Assembly (NCBI GenBank): GCA_963720785.1
Contig: CAVRGQ010000005.1
Location: forward strand, 248,001-312,000
Length of the DNA stretch: 64,000 bases
Reading direction: 5' to 3'
DNA from: CAVRGQ01 sp963720785
GTDB lineage: Bacteria; Actinomycetota; Acidimicrobiia; IMCC26256; DASPTH01
Positions within the stretch are counted from its first letter, which is position 1, and every line of letters starts with the position of its first letter. Shown here one piece after another: positions 19,183-27,412 of the stretch. The translations under genes were made by a program, and so were the position numbers. The notes beneath the pieces were generated by a model. The model was not told the DNA's origin and did not search any database. It saw only the letters and a list, made by a program, of their open reading frames with translations.

Positions 19183-19574
19183 TCAGTTCGAGACGAACTT
19201 GTCGGGCAGGTTGTTCATCACGACGCCGCCGGCCATGGCCAGCACCGCGGCGAGCATCAACCACTTGGCGCGCTTCTCGCCCTTGCGGTAGGCCAGGAAC
19301 CCGAGCACGAGCGCGGCCGGCCCGAACGCCCACCACAGGATGAACGGTGTCCACGCGCAGCACACCATGCCGATGAGCGCGAGCCCCTGACCGGGCGCGA
19401 GCTTCTTGAGCGAGCCCGCGGCGGCGGCTCGGGGTACTTCTCGCGGAGCTCGCGGACCAGTGGGCTCGGGCCCTCGACCACCTCGTCGGCGCTCACGTCG
19501 GTCGCCGGGTCGCGGCTCTCGTCGGTGGTGGTCGGGGAGTCGGCCGGCTCGGGGGTGACGGCGGGCTCGGTCAT
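19183..19574 (-). CDS. DUF4190-like small membrane protein (frameshifted)
   Basis: The first 50 residues from ATG 19574 are acidic and end LVRELREKYPEPPP. The second part, in another frame, reads SLKKLAPGQGLALIGMVCCAW and has two membrane helices separated by the charged loop YRKGEKRAKW. This two-helix pattern with a short basic loop is seen in DUF4190/YccF-like proteins, whose role is unknown. The frames join near 19413 inside a CCG repeat. About 129 residues result after repair. A TAGGCT -10 box lies six bases upstream of the start. Confidence 0.62.
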
Positions 19575-19580
19575 CGTTCC

Positions 19581-19586
19581 AGCCTA
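19581..19586 (-). promoter_or_regulatory. -10 box TAGGCT upstream of the DUF4190-like gene
   Basis: On the minus strand TAGGCT ends six bases before ATG 19574. It overlaps the stop region of the upstream small gene that ends at 19584. Confidence 0.4.
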
Positions 19587-19841
19587 CGGCCCGGGGTCCT
19601 CGCCGATCTCACGCAGCGCATCGCGCAGCGCGACCCGGAGGCGTCGCGCCGTGTCGGGCGCGAGGTGGGCGACGAGGCCCAGTCCGGCCCGCCCGACCTC
19701 CTCCACCGTGAGCACCACCCGGGGCTCGCCCATGCCGCAGGCATCGCAGTCGTCGCTCAGCGCCACCGCCCAGTTGACGGGCGGCCGTTCGTCGTCGTCG
19801 GCGGGATGGTCGTCGGTCGAGTCGTCGATGGATCGCCGCAT
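19584..19841 (-). CDS. Small conserved-looking protein with a CxxC pair (uncharacterised)
   Basis: This 85-residue protein has an acidic N-terminal 25 residues, then a compact domain VNWAVALSDDCDACGMGEPR with a Cys-X2-Cys pair. A predicted helix, DTARRLRVALRDALREIG, closes it. I do not recognise it. The ATG at 19841 is chosen because GGAGGAG lies eight bases upstream. A second in-frame ATG at 19868 would add nine residues. It is divergent from the YihY-like gene, with an AT-containing promoter patch near 19890 between them. Confidence 0.6.
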   Translation of the reverse strand: MRRSIDDSTDDHPADDDERPPVNWAVALSDDCDACGMGEPRVVLTVEEVGRAGLGLVAHLAPDTARRLRVALRDALREIGEDPGP

Positions 19842-19889
19842 TCGGGCAACTCCTCCCTCGGTGGGCATGCTGCCCCTCCGCCTGCACGG

Positions 19890-19895
19890 TATAAC
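19890..19895 (+). promoter_or_regulatory. -10 box TATAAC in a divergent promoter region
   Basis: TATAAC is one of the most AT-rich spots in the window and lies 58 bases upstream of the YihY-like start. The complementary strand reads GTTATA next to ATACCG, so it may also serve the divergent small gene. Confidence 0.4.
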
Positions 19896-19952
19896 TGCGG
19901 CACCGGCCACCGGTCACCGCCCAGCGCCACCGCCCACGACAGGAGCCCCGTC

Positions 19953-20789
19953 ATCAAGACCCGATTCCGTCAGGCGTTCGAATGGGTGCGCTCGTTCGTC
20001 CGGCGGTTCAACCAGTTGAACGGGCGCGCCAACGCCGCGGCGATCACGCTGTACGGATTCCTCGCGCTGTTCGCGATCACGTTGCTCGCGGTCGCGGCGG
20101 TCGGGTTCATCGATTCCGGACGCCAGGACGTCGCCGCGAACATCGTGGAGTTCCTCGGGGTCACCGGCACCGCGGCGAAGACCATCACCGACGCAGTCGA
20201 CAAGGCGCGCCAGACGCGCGAGGTCGCGAGCATCGTCGGTCTCGTCGGTCTGATCTGGACGGGGAGCGGCTTCGCGCTCGCCGTGGCCAACGCCTACGAC
20301 GTCGCGTGGCGCGTGCCGCACCGCGCGACGAAGGAGCGGTTGCTCGGCCTCGGCTGGCTGCTCGGCTTCGGCGTGATCATCGCCGCGAGCGTGTACGTGA
20401 CTTCGTTCATCGAGCGCCTCCCGATCGCGGTTGCGCCACTCGTGTTCCTCGCCGGCGCCTCGATCAACACGGTGCTGTGGTTGTGGACCTCGTGGGTGCT
20501 CCCCAACCGGCGCGCACCGTGGCGCGCGTTGCTGCCCGCCGCCGCGATCGGTGGCGTCGCGTTCGAGGTGTTGAAGATCGCGGGCGGGATCATCGTGCCG
20601 CGCCTCGTCGCGAAGTCGTCGGCGCTGTACGGCACGATCGGCGTGGTGTTCGCCCTGCTCGCGTGGCTGCTGATCCTCGGGCGGCTCGTGGTGATGATGA
20701 CGGTGCTCGAGGTGATGGGCTGGGAGAAGGAGCACGGGACCGAAGTGGTCGAGCTGCGCGGCCCGGCGCTGCCCGAGGGCTCGCGCTAG
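19953..20789 (+). CDS. YihY/BrkB-family membrane protein
   Basis: This protein of about 278 residues has six hydrophobic segments. It shows the family features NAAAITLYGFLALFAITLL at the first helix, LVGLIWTGSGFALAVANAYD, and a C-terminal SSALYGTIGVVFALLAWL. The family was once thought to be RNase BN; it is now regarded as a membrane protein of unknown function. The start is uncertain. AGGAG at 19941-19945 points to ATC 19953 (seven bases away) or GTC 19950, both non-standard. The first canonical start is GTG 19986, which has no ribosome site. Either a rare start codon or a base error is implied. Confidence 0.82.
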   Translation: MKTRFRQAFEWVRSFVRRFNQLNGRANAAAITLYGFLALFAITLLAVAAVGFIDSGRQDVAANIVEFLGVTGTAAKTITDAVDKARQTREVASIVGLVGLIWTGSGFALAVANAYDVAWRVPHRATKERLLGLGWLLGFGVIIAASVYVTSFIERLPIAVAPLVFLAGASINTVLWLWTSWVLPNRRAPWRALLPAAAIGGVAFEVLKIAGGIIVPRLVAKSSALYGTIGVVFALLAWLLILGRLVVMMTVLEVMGWEKEHGTEVVELRGPALPEGSR

Positions 20790-20799
20790 CCGGGCGCCG

Positions 20800-21453
20800 T
20801 CAGGGCTGCAGTCGCTCCAACACCCAGCCGGCGTCTCGGTCGTCGGCGGCCGTGCGGGTGCGCGTGTACTGCAGACGGTCGTGGAGTCGGTCGTCGCGGT
20901 GCTGCCAGAACTCGATCGCCTCGGGGAGCACGCGGTAGCCACCCCAATCGGCGGGGCGCGGCACCGGCCCGTCACCGAAGCGCACCTCGCACGCCGCGAC
21001 CGCGGCCTCGAGCGCGGCACGGTCGGCAACCACTGCGCTCTGCGCCGACGCCCACGCGCCGATCTGGCTCCCCCGTGGCCGGGTGGCCCAGTACTCGTCG
21101 GACTCCGCCGCGCTCACCCGCTCCACGAGGCCGGTCGCGCGCACCTGGCGCCCGACGACCCACCAGTGGAAGACGATCGCGGCAGAGGCGTTGGCGTCGA
21201 GCTCGCCGGCCTTGCGGCTCCCGTAGTTGGTGAAGAAGGTGAAGCCGCGGTCGTCGAGCCCGCGCAGCAGCACCATCCGGGCGGACGGGTGACCTTGCCG
21301 GTCGACGCTGGCGACGGTCATCGCCTCGGGCTGCGGCGCGCCCTGGGCGCGGGCGTCGTCGAACCAGGCCCGGAACTGCACGAACGGATCGGCGTCGACC
21401 TCGACCTCGAGCAACGGACGGATCAGCGGACGCGGAGCACTGGGTTCGGCCAC
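20800..21453 (-). CDS. pdxH: Pyridoxamine 5'-phosphate oxidase
   Basis: This 217-residue FMN enzyme oxidises pyridoxine or pyridoxamine 5'-phosphate to pyridoxal 5'-phosphate. Recognisable segments are MTVASVDRQGHPSARMVLLR, GFTFFTNYGSRKAGEL, ATRPRGSQIGAWASAQS and the C-terminal motif RDDRLHDRLQY. Length and motifs are normal. The GTG start lies six bases behind a TAGCCT -10 box. It is divergent from the acyl-CoA dehydrogenase gene. Confidence 0.95.
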   Translation of the reverse strand: MAEPSAPRPLIRPLLEVEVDADPFVQFRAWFDDARAQGAPQPEAMTVASVDRQGHPSARMVLLRGLDDRGFTFFTNYGSRKAGELDANASAAIVFHWWVVGRQVRATGLVERVSAAESDEYWATRPRGSQIGAWASAQSAVVADRAALEAAVAACEVRFGDGPVPRPADWGGYRVLPEAIEFWQHRDDRLHDRLQYTRTRTAADDRDAGWVLERLQP

Positions 21454-21459
21454 CCGCTC

Positions 21460-21465
21460 AGGCTA
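21460..21465 (-). promoter_or_regulatory. pdxH: -10 box TAGCCT of pdxH
   Basis: On the minus strand TAGCCT ends six bases before GTG 21453, a leaderless arrangement. Confidence 0.5.
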
Positions 21466-21475
21466 CGGGTACAGG

Positions 21476-21481
21476 TACGCT
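21476..21481 (+). promoter_or_regulatory. -10 box TACGCT of the acyl-CoA dehydrogenase gene
   Basis: TACGCT ends seven bases before ATG 21489. With the divergent pdxH box 10 bases away, the two promoters share one short region. Confidence 0.5.
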
Positions 21482-21488
21482 CCGGCCG

Positions 21489-22719
21489 ATGGACTTCACT
21501 CCCAGCGCCCGCACCGTGGAACTGCACCGCACCCTGAGCGCGTTCGTCGCCGAGGTCGTCGTTCCCGCCAACGCGGTGTACCGCGAGCAGGTCGAGGCGT
21601 CGGGCGATCCGCACTTCCACCCGCCGGTGATGGAGGAGCTCAAGGCCGAGGCGAAGGCACGCGGCCTGTGGAACCTCTTCCTCCCCGAATCCGGGTCGGA
21701 GGCGGGCCATGGCGGTCCGGGCCTGTCGAACGCGGAGTACGCGCCGCTGTGCGAGCTGATGGGTCGCGAACCGATCAGTCAGGAAGCGACCAACTGCGCG
21801 GCGCCCGACACGGGCAACATGGAGATCCTCCACCAGTTCGGCACGCCGATGCAGCAGGAGCAGTTCCTCCAGCCGCTCCTCGACGGCGAGATCCGCTCGT
21901 GCTTCGCGATGACCGAGCCCTGGGTGGCGAGCTCCGACGCGACCAACATCACCAGTCGCATCGAGCGCGACGGCGATCACTACGTGATCAACGCGCACAA
22001 GTGGTGGACGAGCGGCGCGGCGTCGAGCCGCTGCACCTTCGCGATCCTCATGGGCGTGTCCGACCCCGACGCCGACCGCCACCGCCGCCACAGCATGGTG
22101 ATCATCCCGCTCGACACGCCCGGCGCGCGCGTCGTGCGGTCGCTGCCGGTGTTCGGCCACCGCGGTGGCGGTGGGCACTGCGAGACGCTGTTCGAGAACG
22201 TGCGCGTACCGAAGGAGTACCTCCTCGGCGAGGAGGGCGGCGGCTTCGCCATCGCCCAGGCGCGCCTCGGCCCCGGCCGCATCCACCACTGCATGCGCGC
22301 CATCGGCATGGCCGAGAAGGCGCTCGAGCTCATGTGCATGCGCGCACAGACTCGCGTCGCGTTCGGCAAGCCGCTCGCCGACCAGGGCCTCGTGCAGGCC
22401 ACGATCGCGGAGTCGCGCCTCGAGATCGAACAGGCCCGGCTCCTCACGATGAAGGCCGCGTGGCTCATCGACACCGTCGGCAAGAAGGGCGCGCAGACGG
22501 AGATCTCCGCGATCAAGGTCGTCGCCGCGCGCCTCGCGACCACCGTGATCGACCGCGCCATCCAGGTGTTCGGCGCGGCCGGCGTGTCCGACGACTGGCC
22601 GCTCGCCGACATGTACACGCACGCCCGCACGCTGCACTTCGTCGACGGACCCGACGAGGTGCACCTCCAGCAGATCGCCGCGCCGCGAGCTGCGCGGCTA
22701 CGAGGACCTCCGCTCATGA
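21489..22719 (+). CDS. Acyl-CoA dehydrogenase (frameshift near the C terminus)
   Basis: This FAD enzyme of about 409 residues introduces a trans-2 double bond into acyl-CoA. Visible are CFAMTEPWVASSDATNI (flavin and substrate loop), WWTSGA, RVAFGKPLADQG and the C-terminal QVFGAAGVSDDWPLADMY. The canonical catalytic Glu position near the end falls in VDGPDEVHLQQIA. Near 22683 GCGCCGCG stands for an expected GCGCGCG. Removing one C changes the tail to AARELRGYEDLRS with a stop at 22717-22719, as is normal for the family. The unrepaired frame runs to 22733 and overlaps the LLM gene. Likely part of fatty acid or side-chain catabolism. Confidence 0.9.
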
Positions 22720-22729
22720 AGGGCGCAAT

Positions 22730-23632
22730 ATGAAGGTCAGAATCGGCTACGGGATCGGCACGCAGGGGCTCGCCGACGGCGGGCGTCGCTTCGCCGAGCT
22801 GATCGACGCGCTCGAGGGGTTGGGCTTCGACTCGATCTGGTGCTCCGAGCGCGCGACCGGGCCGATCCCCGACCCGATGGTGTCGCTCGCGTTCGCCGCG
22901 GGCCGCACGGAGCGCATGAAGCTCGGCACCTCGGTACAGGTGCTGCCCGGTCGCAACCCCCTCCTGCTCGCGAAACAGTGGGCTGCGCTCGACCTCCTGT
23001 CCGGCGGACGCGCGCTGCCGGCCTTCGGCCTCGGCGTGGTCGAGCCCACCGAGCAGCAGGCGTTCGGCGTCACCCGCGAGGAGCGCGCACCCTGGTTCGA
23101 GGAGGCACTGCCGTTGATGCGGCGTCTCTGGAGCGAGGAGCGCGTCACCCACCGCGGCGACCGCTTCCACTACGACGACGTGTCGATCGGCACCCTGCCC
23201 GTCAACCGACCGATCGACGTGTGGATGGGTGGGCGGGCGCCCGCCGAACTCAAGCGCGTCGGGCGGCTGTCCGACGGCTGGCTCCCGAGCTTCTGCACGC
23301 CCGCGCAGGTCGCCGAGGGGCGCGTGCTCGTGGACGAGACCGCGGCCGCGCACGACCGCACCATCGACCCCGAGCACTTCGGCGCGATGGTGTTCTACGC
23401 GCGCACCGGGGTGCCCGAGCAGTACACCAAGGGCGTGAGCAGCCGGCTCGGCTTCGACATCGGCGACGTGATCATGGTGGGCAAGGACCGGCTTGCCGAG
23501 CGCATCGAGGAGTTCGTCGCCGTCGGCTTCTCGAAGATCGTGCTCGTACCCACGGAGGAAGCCGACTCGTGGTCCGCCGAGATCGAGGATCTCGCGTCGC
23601 TCCTCGAGATCCAGGCCCGTCTGTCGTCATGA
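22730..23632 (+). CDS. LLM-class flavin-dependent oxidoreductase, probably F420-dependent
   Basis: This 300-residue TIM-barrel protein of the bacterial luciferase family has the N-terminal strand VRIGYGIGTQGLADGG. SIWCSERATGPIPDPM, TSVQVLPGRNPLLLAKQWAALD, GRALPAFGLG and VWMGGRAPAELKRVGRLSDG follow. This pattern is typical of actinobacterial F420-dependent oxidoreductases annotated TIGR03854-like. Substrate is unknown. The ATG lies ten bases after the repaired acyl-CoA dehydrogenase stop, so the two are probably one operon, perhaps acting on the same lipid-like compound. Confidence 0.88.
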   Translation: MKVRIGYGIGTQGLADGGRRFAELIDALEGLGFDSIWCSERATGPIPDPMVSLAFAAGRTERMKLGTSVQVLPGRNPLLLAKQWAALDLLSGGRALPAFGLGVVEPTEQQAFGVTREERAPWFEEALPLMRRLWSEERVTHRGDRFHYDDVSIGTLPVNRPIDVWMGGRAPAELKRVGRLSDGWLPSFCTPAQVAEGRVLVDETAAAHDRTIDPEHFGAMVFYARTGVPEQYTKGVSSRLGFDIGDVIMVGKDRLAERIEEFVAVGFSKIVLVPTEEADSWSAEIEDLASLLEIQARLSS

Positions 23633-23655
23633 GGCTCTCGTCATGAGGCTCTCTT
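23628..23655 (+). repeat. 14-base tandem duplication at a gene junction
   Basis: The unit TCATGAGGCTCTCG is followed directly by TCATGAGGCTCTCT. The first copy holds the LLM-gene stop codon; the second supplies the GAGG that lies eight bases before the GTG of the next gene. Confidence 0.85.
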
Positions 23656-23656
23656 C

Positions 23657-25126
23657 GTGAGAGCAGTCGGCGGGCGACGCGCGAGCCGGGCGCTCGCGCT
23701 GGTCACGATCGGCGCGCTCGCGCTCGCGCTCGCGGCGTGCGCGTCGGGCGGCGACGACTCCGCGTCGAGCACCACGCGGGCGCGTACGACCACCACCACC
23801 GCGCCGGCGTCGACCACCGAGACGCCACCGACCACCGAGGCGCCGAAGGCCGACCCGGCCGACTGGCCCACCTACGACCACGACGACGAACGCACCGGCG
23901 TGGCCCCCGAGGGACCGCCCGCGCCCGCCGGTGTCAAGCAGCGCTGGGCCAGCCCGGTGCTCGACGGCGACCTCTACGCGCAGCCGCTCGTCGTGGGCGA
24001 TCGCGTGATCGTCGCCACCGAGAACGACAGCCTCTACTCCGTGCGACGCGCCGACGGCACCGTCGAGTGGAAGCAGCACCTCGGCGAGCCGGTGTCGGCG
24101 AGCGACCTGCCGTGCGGCAACGTCGATCCCGTCGGCATCACCAGCACGCCCGTGGTCGACCTCGCTGCCGGTCGCGTCTACGCGGTCGGCATGCAGCAGC
24201 CGGGCAAGCACACGCTCTGGGCGCTCGATCTCGCCACGGGCAAGCTGCTCGACTCGGCGCCCGTCGACGTTCCCGACAGCGATCCGTCGGTGCAGAACCA
24301 GCGCAGCGCACTCACGCTCGCCAACGGCCGCGTCTACGTCCTGTTCGGCGGCCGCTACGGCGATTGCGGCGACTTCTCCGGCCGGATCACCGCCGTGCCG
24401 GTCACCGCCGCCGGCATCGGCACGCCCACGTACTTCACGTTGCCGACGCAGGGTGAGGGTGGGCTCTGGACCCCGCCGGGCGCGTCGGTCGCGGCCGACG
24501 GCACCCTGCTCGTCACCAGCGGCAACAGCGAGAGCCAGGGCGAGTTCGACTACGGCAACGCGGTCGTGCGCCTCTCCCCCGACCTGAAGATCCTCGACTG
24601 GTTCGCCCCCGACGACTGGGCCGGCCTCAACGCCGCCGACGTCGACCTCGGCACCACCGGCCCGGTGCTGCTCCCGGACTCGCGCGTGTTCCAGGTGGGC
24701 AAGGGCGGCGTCGGCTACCTGCTCGATACCGCGAACCTCGGGCACGTGGGCGGCCAGCTCGCGCAGGGACCGGTGTGCAAGAACAGCGCCGCGTTCGGTG
24801 CAGTGGCCCACCAGGGCTCCACCCTCTACGTGCCGTGCCTCACCGGCATCGTGCAGGTCACGAGCCGCGCCGACGGCTTCACCCTCGGGTGGACCGCGAA
24901 GCTGAGCACCCCGGGCCCGCCCGTGCTCGCCGGGGCGACCCTGTGGACGGTCGTCACCGGCAGCGGCGACCTCGCCGCGATCGATCCCGCCACGGGCGAC
25001 GTGATCGCCCGCATCCACATCGGTTCCGTGCCTTCGCGCTTCACGTCGCTCGCCGCGTCGGGCGACGCCGTCTACGTGGGTGCCGACCGCACGATGTTCG
25101 CCTTCGCCGACACGAACGGGGCCTGA
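23657..25126 (+). CDS. PQQ-like beta-propeller lipoprotein
   Basis: This 489-residue protein has an Arg-rich start, a hydrophobic signal and a lipobox LAACAS near residue 29. A Thr/Glu/Pro linker follows, then the opening DWPTYDHDDERTGVAPE common to PQQ-repeat propellers. Repeats include YAQPLVVGDRVIVATENDSLY and TLWALDLATGKLL. There is no obvious quinoprotein active site, so it is probably a binding or scaffold protein outside the membrane. The GTG start is supported by GAGG eight bases upstream. It overlaps the cupin gene start by one base. Confidence 0.82.
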   Translation: MRAVGGRRASRALALVTIGALALALAACASGGDDSASSTTRARTTTTTAPASTTETPPTTEAPKADPADWPTYDHDDERTGVAPEGPPAPAGVKQRWASPVLDGDLYAQPLVVGDRVIVATENDSLYSVRRADGTVEWKQHLGEPVSASDLPCGNVDPVGITSTPVVDLAAGRVYAVGMQQPGKHTLWALDLATGKLLDSAPVDVPDSDPSVQNQRSALTLANGRVYVLFGGRYGDCGDFSGRITAVPVTAAGIGTPTYFTLPTQGEGGLWTPPGASVAADGTLLVTSGNSESQGEFDYGNAVVRLSPDLKILDWFAPDDWAGLNAADVDLGTTGPVLLPDSRVFQVGKGGVGYLLDTANLGHVGGQLAQGPVCKNSAAFGAVAHQGSTLYVPCLTGIVQVTSRADGFTLGWTAKLSTPGPPVLAGATLWTVVTGSGDLAAIDPATGDVIARIHIGSVPSRFTSLAASGDAVYVGADRTMFAFADTNGA

Positions 25127-25467
25127 TGGGCAACTCCGCCAACTCCGCCTGGGAACACGGTCGCCTCGGTGATCCGTCGGGTGCACCGGCGCACGGCGAG
25201 AGCACCCGGTTCGTGGCGCAGCTCGCGGGCGCGATGGTGGAGGAGATCCACTCGGGCACGCTCGACGGGCCCGACGACTACTGCTCCGAGGTCGACGAGT
25301 GGGTCGTGGTGCTCGCGGGTGCCGCGACGCTCGTGATCGACGGCGAGCGGCTCGACCTCACGCCCGGCGACTGGGTGTTGCTCCCCGCCGGCACCGAGCA
25401 CACGCTCGTGCGCACCGAACCCGGCACCCATTGGCTCACCGTCACGGGAACGCAGGCCGGCCCCTGA
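25126..25467 (+). CDS. Cupin domain protein
   Basis: This 113-residue single cupin has the second motif LTPGDWVLLPAGTEHTL with PAGTEHT supplying a metal-ligand His. The first motif, around CSEVDEWVVVLAG, lacks the usual paired His residues. It could be a small metal or sugar binding protein; no reaction can be assigned. It starts at ATG 25126 inside the preceding stop codon (TGATG), so it is translated together with the propeller lipoprotein. Confidence 0.78.
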   Translation: MGNSANSAWEHGRLGDPSGAPAHGESTRFVAQLAGAMVEEIHSGTLDGPDDYCSEVDEWVVVLAGAATLVIDGERLDLTPGDWVLLPAGTEHTLVRTEPGTHWLTVTGTQAGP

Positions 25468-25505
25468 GCATGGGCGCCCGGGCGTCGGGCTCCCGAGCGT
25501 TGCCG

Positions 25506-25511
25506 TAGGGT
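25506..25511 (+). promoter_or_regulatory. -10 box TAGGGT of the first amidase gene
   Basis: TAGGGT ends seven bases before ATG 25519. No ribosome site lies between, a leaderless arrangement. Confidence 0.5.
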
Positions 25512-25518
25512 CTCGCCC

Positions 25519-26964
25519 ATGAGCGACGACTCCCTCACCAGCCACTCCGACGTGCTCGACGAGCTCGACGGTCTCGGCCTCGCGGCGGCGATCCGGGCGG
25601 GCGAGCTGAGCGCGGCGGAAGCGGTCGACGCCGCCATCGCCCGGCTCGACGAGCGCAACCCGGCACTCAACGTGCTCGTCGCCGAGCGCTTCGACGAGGC
25701 CCGCGACGAGTCCCGGGGCCACCTACCCGACGCACCGTTCGCCGGCGTGCCCTTCCTCGTGAAGGCGCTCGGCGCCAACGTCGCCGGACTCCCCACGTCG
25801 CGCGGCTCGCGCCTGTGGGCCGACGACGTGCAGGTCATCGACAGCGTCGCCGTGGCTCGCTTCCGCGCCGCCGGGCTCGTGGTGCTCGGCATGACGAACA
25901 CGCCGGAGCTCGGTCGCAACGGCACCACGGAGCCGCTCGTGCACGGGCCCGCGCACAACCCGCGGAGGCTCGGCTACTCCACCGGCGGGTCGAGCGGCGG
26001 ATCTGCGGCCGCGGTCGCGGCGGGCATCGTGCCGGTCGCGCACGCGAACGACGGCGGAGGTTCGATCCGCATCCCGGCGTCGGCCAACGGCCTGTTCGGC
26101 CTGAAGCCGTCGCGCGGCCGGGTACCCAACGCACCCGCGGTCGACTCGTTCGCCTACCCGGTCGCGTGCAACCACGCGGTCACCCGTACCGTCCGCGACA
26201 GCGCCGCACTGCTCGACGCGGTCGCGGGGCCCACCGTCGGCGACCCCTTCGTCGCGCCAACCCCGGCGCGCCCGTTCCTCGACGAGGTGGGCACCCCGCC
26301 CGGACGCCTGCGCGTCGCGTTCACCACCGACACGGCAAAGGGCGAGTCCGCCGACGCCGAGCTCGTCGACGCGGTGCGCCGCGCCGCCGCGCTCTGCGAG
26401 GAGCTCGGCCACGAGGTCACCGAGGCGCCGTTCAGCTACGACGTCGAGCTCCACGGCCGGGCGATGGGCGCGATCATGGGCGTGAGCGTCGCCGCGCCCG
26501 TCGACCGGCGCCTCGCCGAGCTCGGCCGTGAGCTGCGCGACGACGACCTCGAACCGTTCACCCGGATCATGTACGACATGGCGAAGAGCCAGACCGCCGT
26601 CGCCTACTACATGGCGCTGCAGGACACCGAGCGCATCACCCGCGACATCGCACCGTTCTTCGAGACCTACGACGTGCTGCTCACGCCCACCATGCAGATG
26701 ACGGTGCCGCCCCACGGCTTCGCCGACACGTCGAAGCCCGAGACCATGCCCAACGCCGGGAAATTCGCCGCGTTCACCGCGATCTTCAACCTCACCGGCC
26801 AACCCGCAGTGTCGATCCCGTTCGGCACCGACGAGCGCGGTCTCCCGATCGGCATCCAGTTCGCGGCGCGCTACGGCGCGGAGGACCTGCTGCTGCGACT
26901 CTCGTCGCAGTTCGAGGAAGCCGCGCCGTGGCCCCTCACTGCGCCCTGGCCCCCACCGGGCTGA
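25519..26964 (+). CDS. Amidase (amidase-signature family)
   Basis: This 481-residue hydrolase of carboxylic amides has the Ser-cisSer-Lys triad in place. Lys lies in PFLVKALGAN, the cis-Ser region in STGGSSGGSAAAVAAG and the nucleophile loop in NDGGGSIRIPASANGLFGLK. Length and order are those of GatA-like amidases, but there are no gatB/gatC neighbours, so it is a free-standing amidase of unknown substrate. A second amidase of the same family lies at 53305-54786 and shares the loop GDGGGSIRIPAS. Confidence 0.92.
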   Translation: MSDDSLTSHSDVLDELDGLGLAAAIRAGELSAAEAVDAAIARLDERNPALNVLVAERFDEARDESRGHLPDAPFAGVPFLVKALGANVAGLPTSRGSRLWADDVQVIDSVAVARFRAAGLVVLGMTNTPELGRNGTTEPLVHGPAHNPRRLGYSTGGSSGGSAAAVAAGIVPVAHANDGGGSIRIPASANGLFGLKPSRGRVPNAPAVDSFAYPVACNHAVTRTVRDSAALLDAVAGPTVGDPFVAPTPARPFLDEVGTPPGRLRVAFTTDTAKGESADAELVDAVRRAAALCEELGHEVTEAPFSYDVELHGRAMGAIMGVSVAAPVDRRLAELGRELRDDDLEPFTRIMYDMAKSQTAVAYYMALQDTERITRDIAPFFETYDVLLTPTMQMTVPPHGFADTSKPETMPNAGKFAAFTAIFNLTGQPAVSIPFGTDERGLPIGIQFAARYGAEDLLLRLSSQFEEAAPWPLTAPWPPPG

Positions 26965-26982
26965 ACTGCCTTCACCCCGACG

Positions 26983-27354
26983 TCATCCGCCACTGACCGA
27001 CAGCAGGTGACCGTCGGGGTCACGGAACCAGGCGATCCGGGCGCCGCCCGGCGCGGTCCAGATCGCGTCGGCGTCCTGCTCCATGCCGTCGAACCGTTCG
27101 CACTCGACCCCGGCTCCGACCAGCGCCCGCACCGTTGCCGTCGTGTCGGTGACCTGCCACCCGAGCACCGTGTAGGGCGCGACCACCGGCGCATCGACGG
27201 GGGTCACCCGAACGGTCGTGCCGTTGGCGTCGAGCACCAGCGCGAAGGGCGACTCCTCGACCACCTCGAACCCGAGCACGCCGCAGTAGAACGCACGCGC
27301 CCGCTCGAGGTCGCCCGTCGCGACGAACGCCACCAGTTCTGCATCCTGCAACAT
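26983..27354 (-). CDS. VOC family protein (glyoxalase/bleomycin-resistance fold)
   Basis: This 123-residue single-module VOC protein has LVAFVATGDLERARAFYCGVLGFEV at its start (residues about 7-31). IWTAPGGARIAWFRDPDGHLLSV at the end carries a metal-ligand pattern. It may be a metal-dependent lyase, dioxygenase or binding protein; neighbours give no hint. ATG 27354 is preceded by GAGG at eight bases. It lies downstream of the broken DUF222-HNH gene on the same strand. Confidence 0.85.
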   Translation of the reverse strand: MLQDAELVAFVATGDLERARAFYCGVLGFEVVEESPFALVLDANGTTVRVTPVDAPVVAPYTVLGWQVTDTTATVRALVGAGVECERFDGMEQDADAIWTAPGGARIAWFRDPDGHLLSVSGG

Positions 27355-27412
27355 CGCTGCAGCCTCGCCGCATCGGATTCCGGCGTCAACCGGACCGCGA
27401 ACTTCGCCCGTC

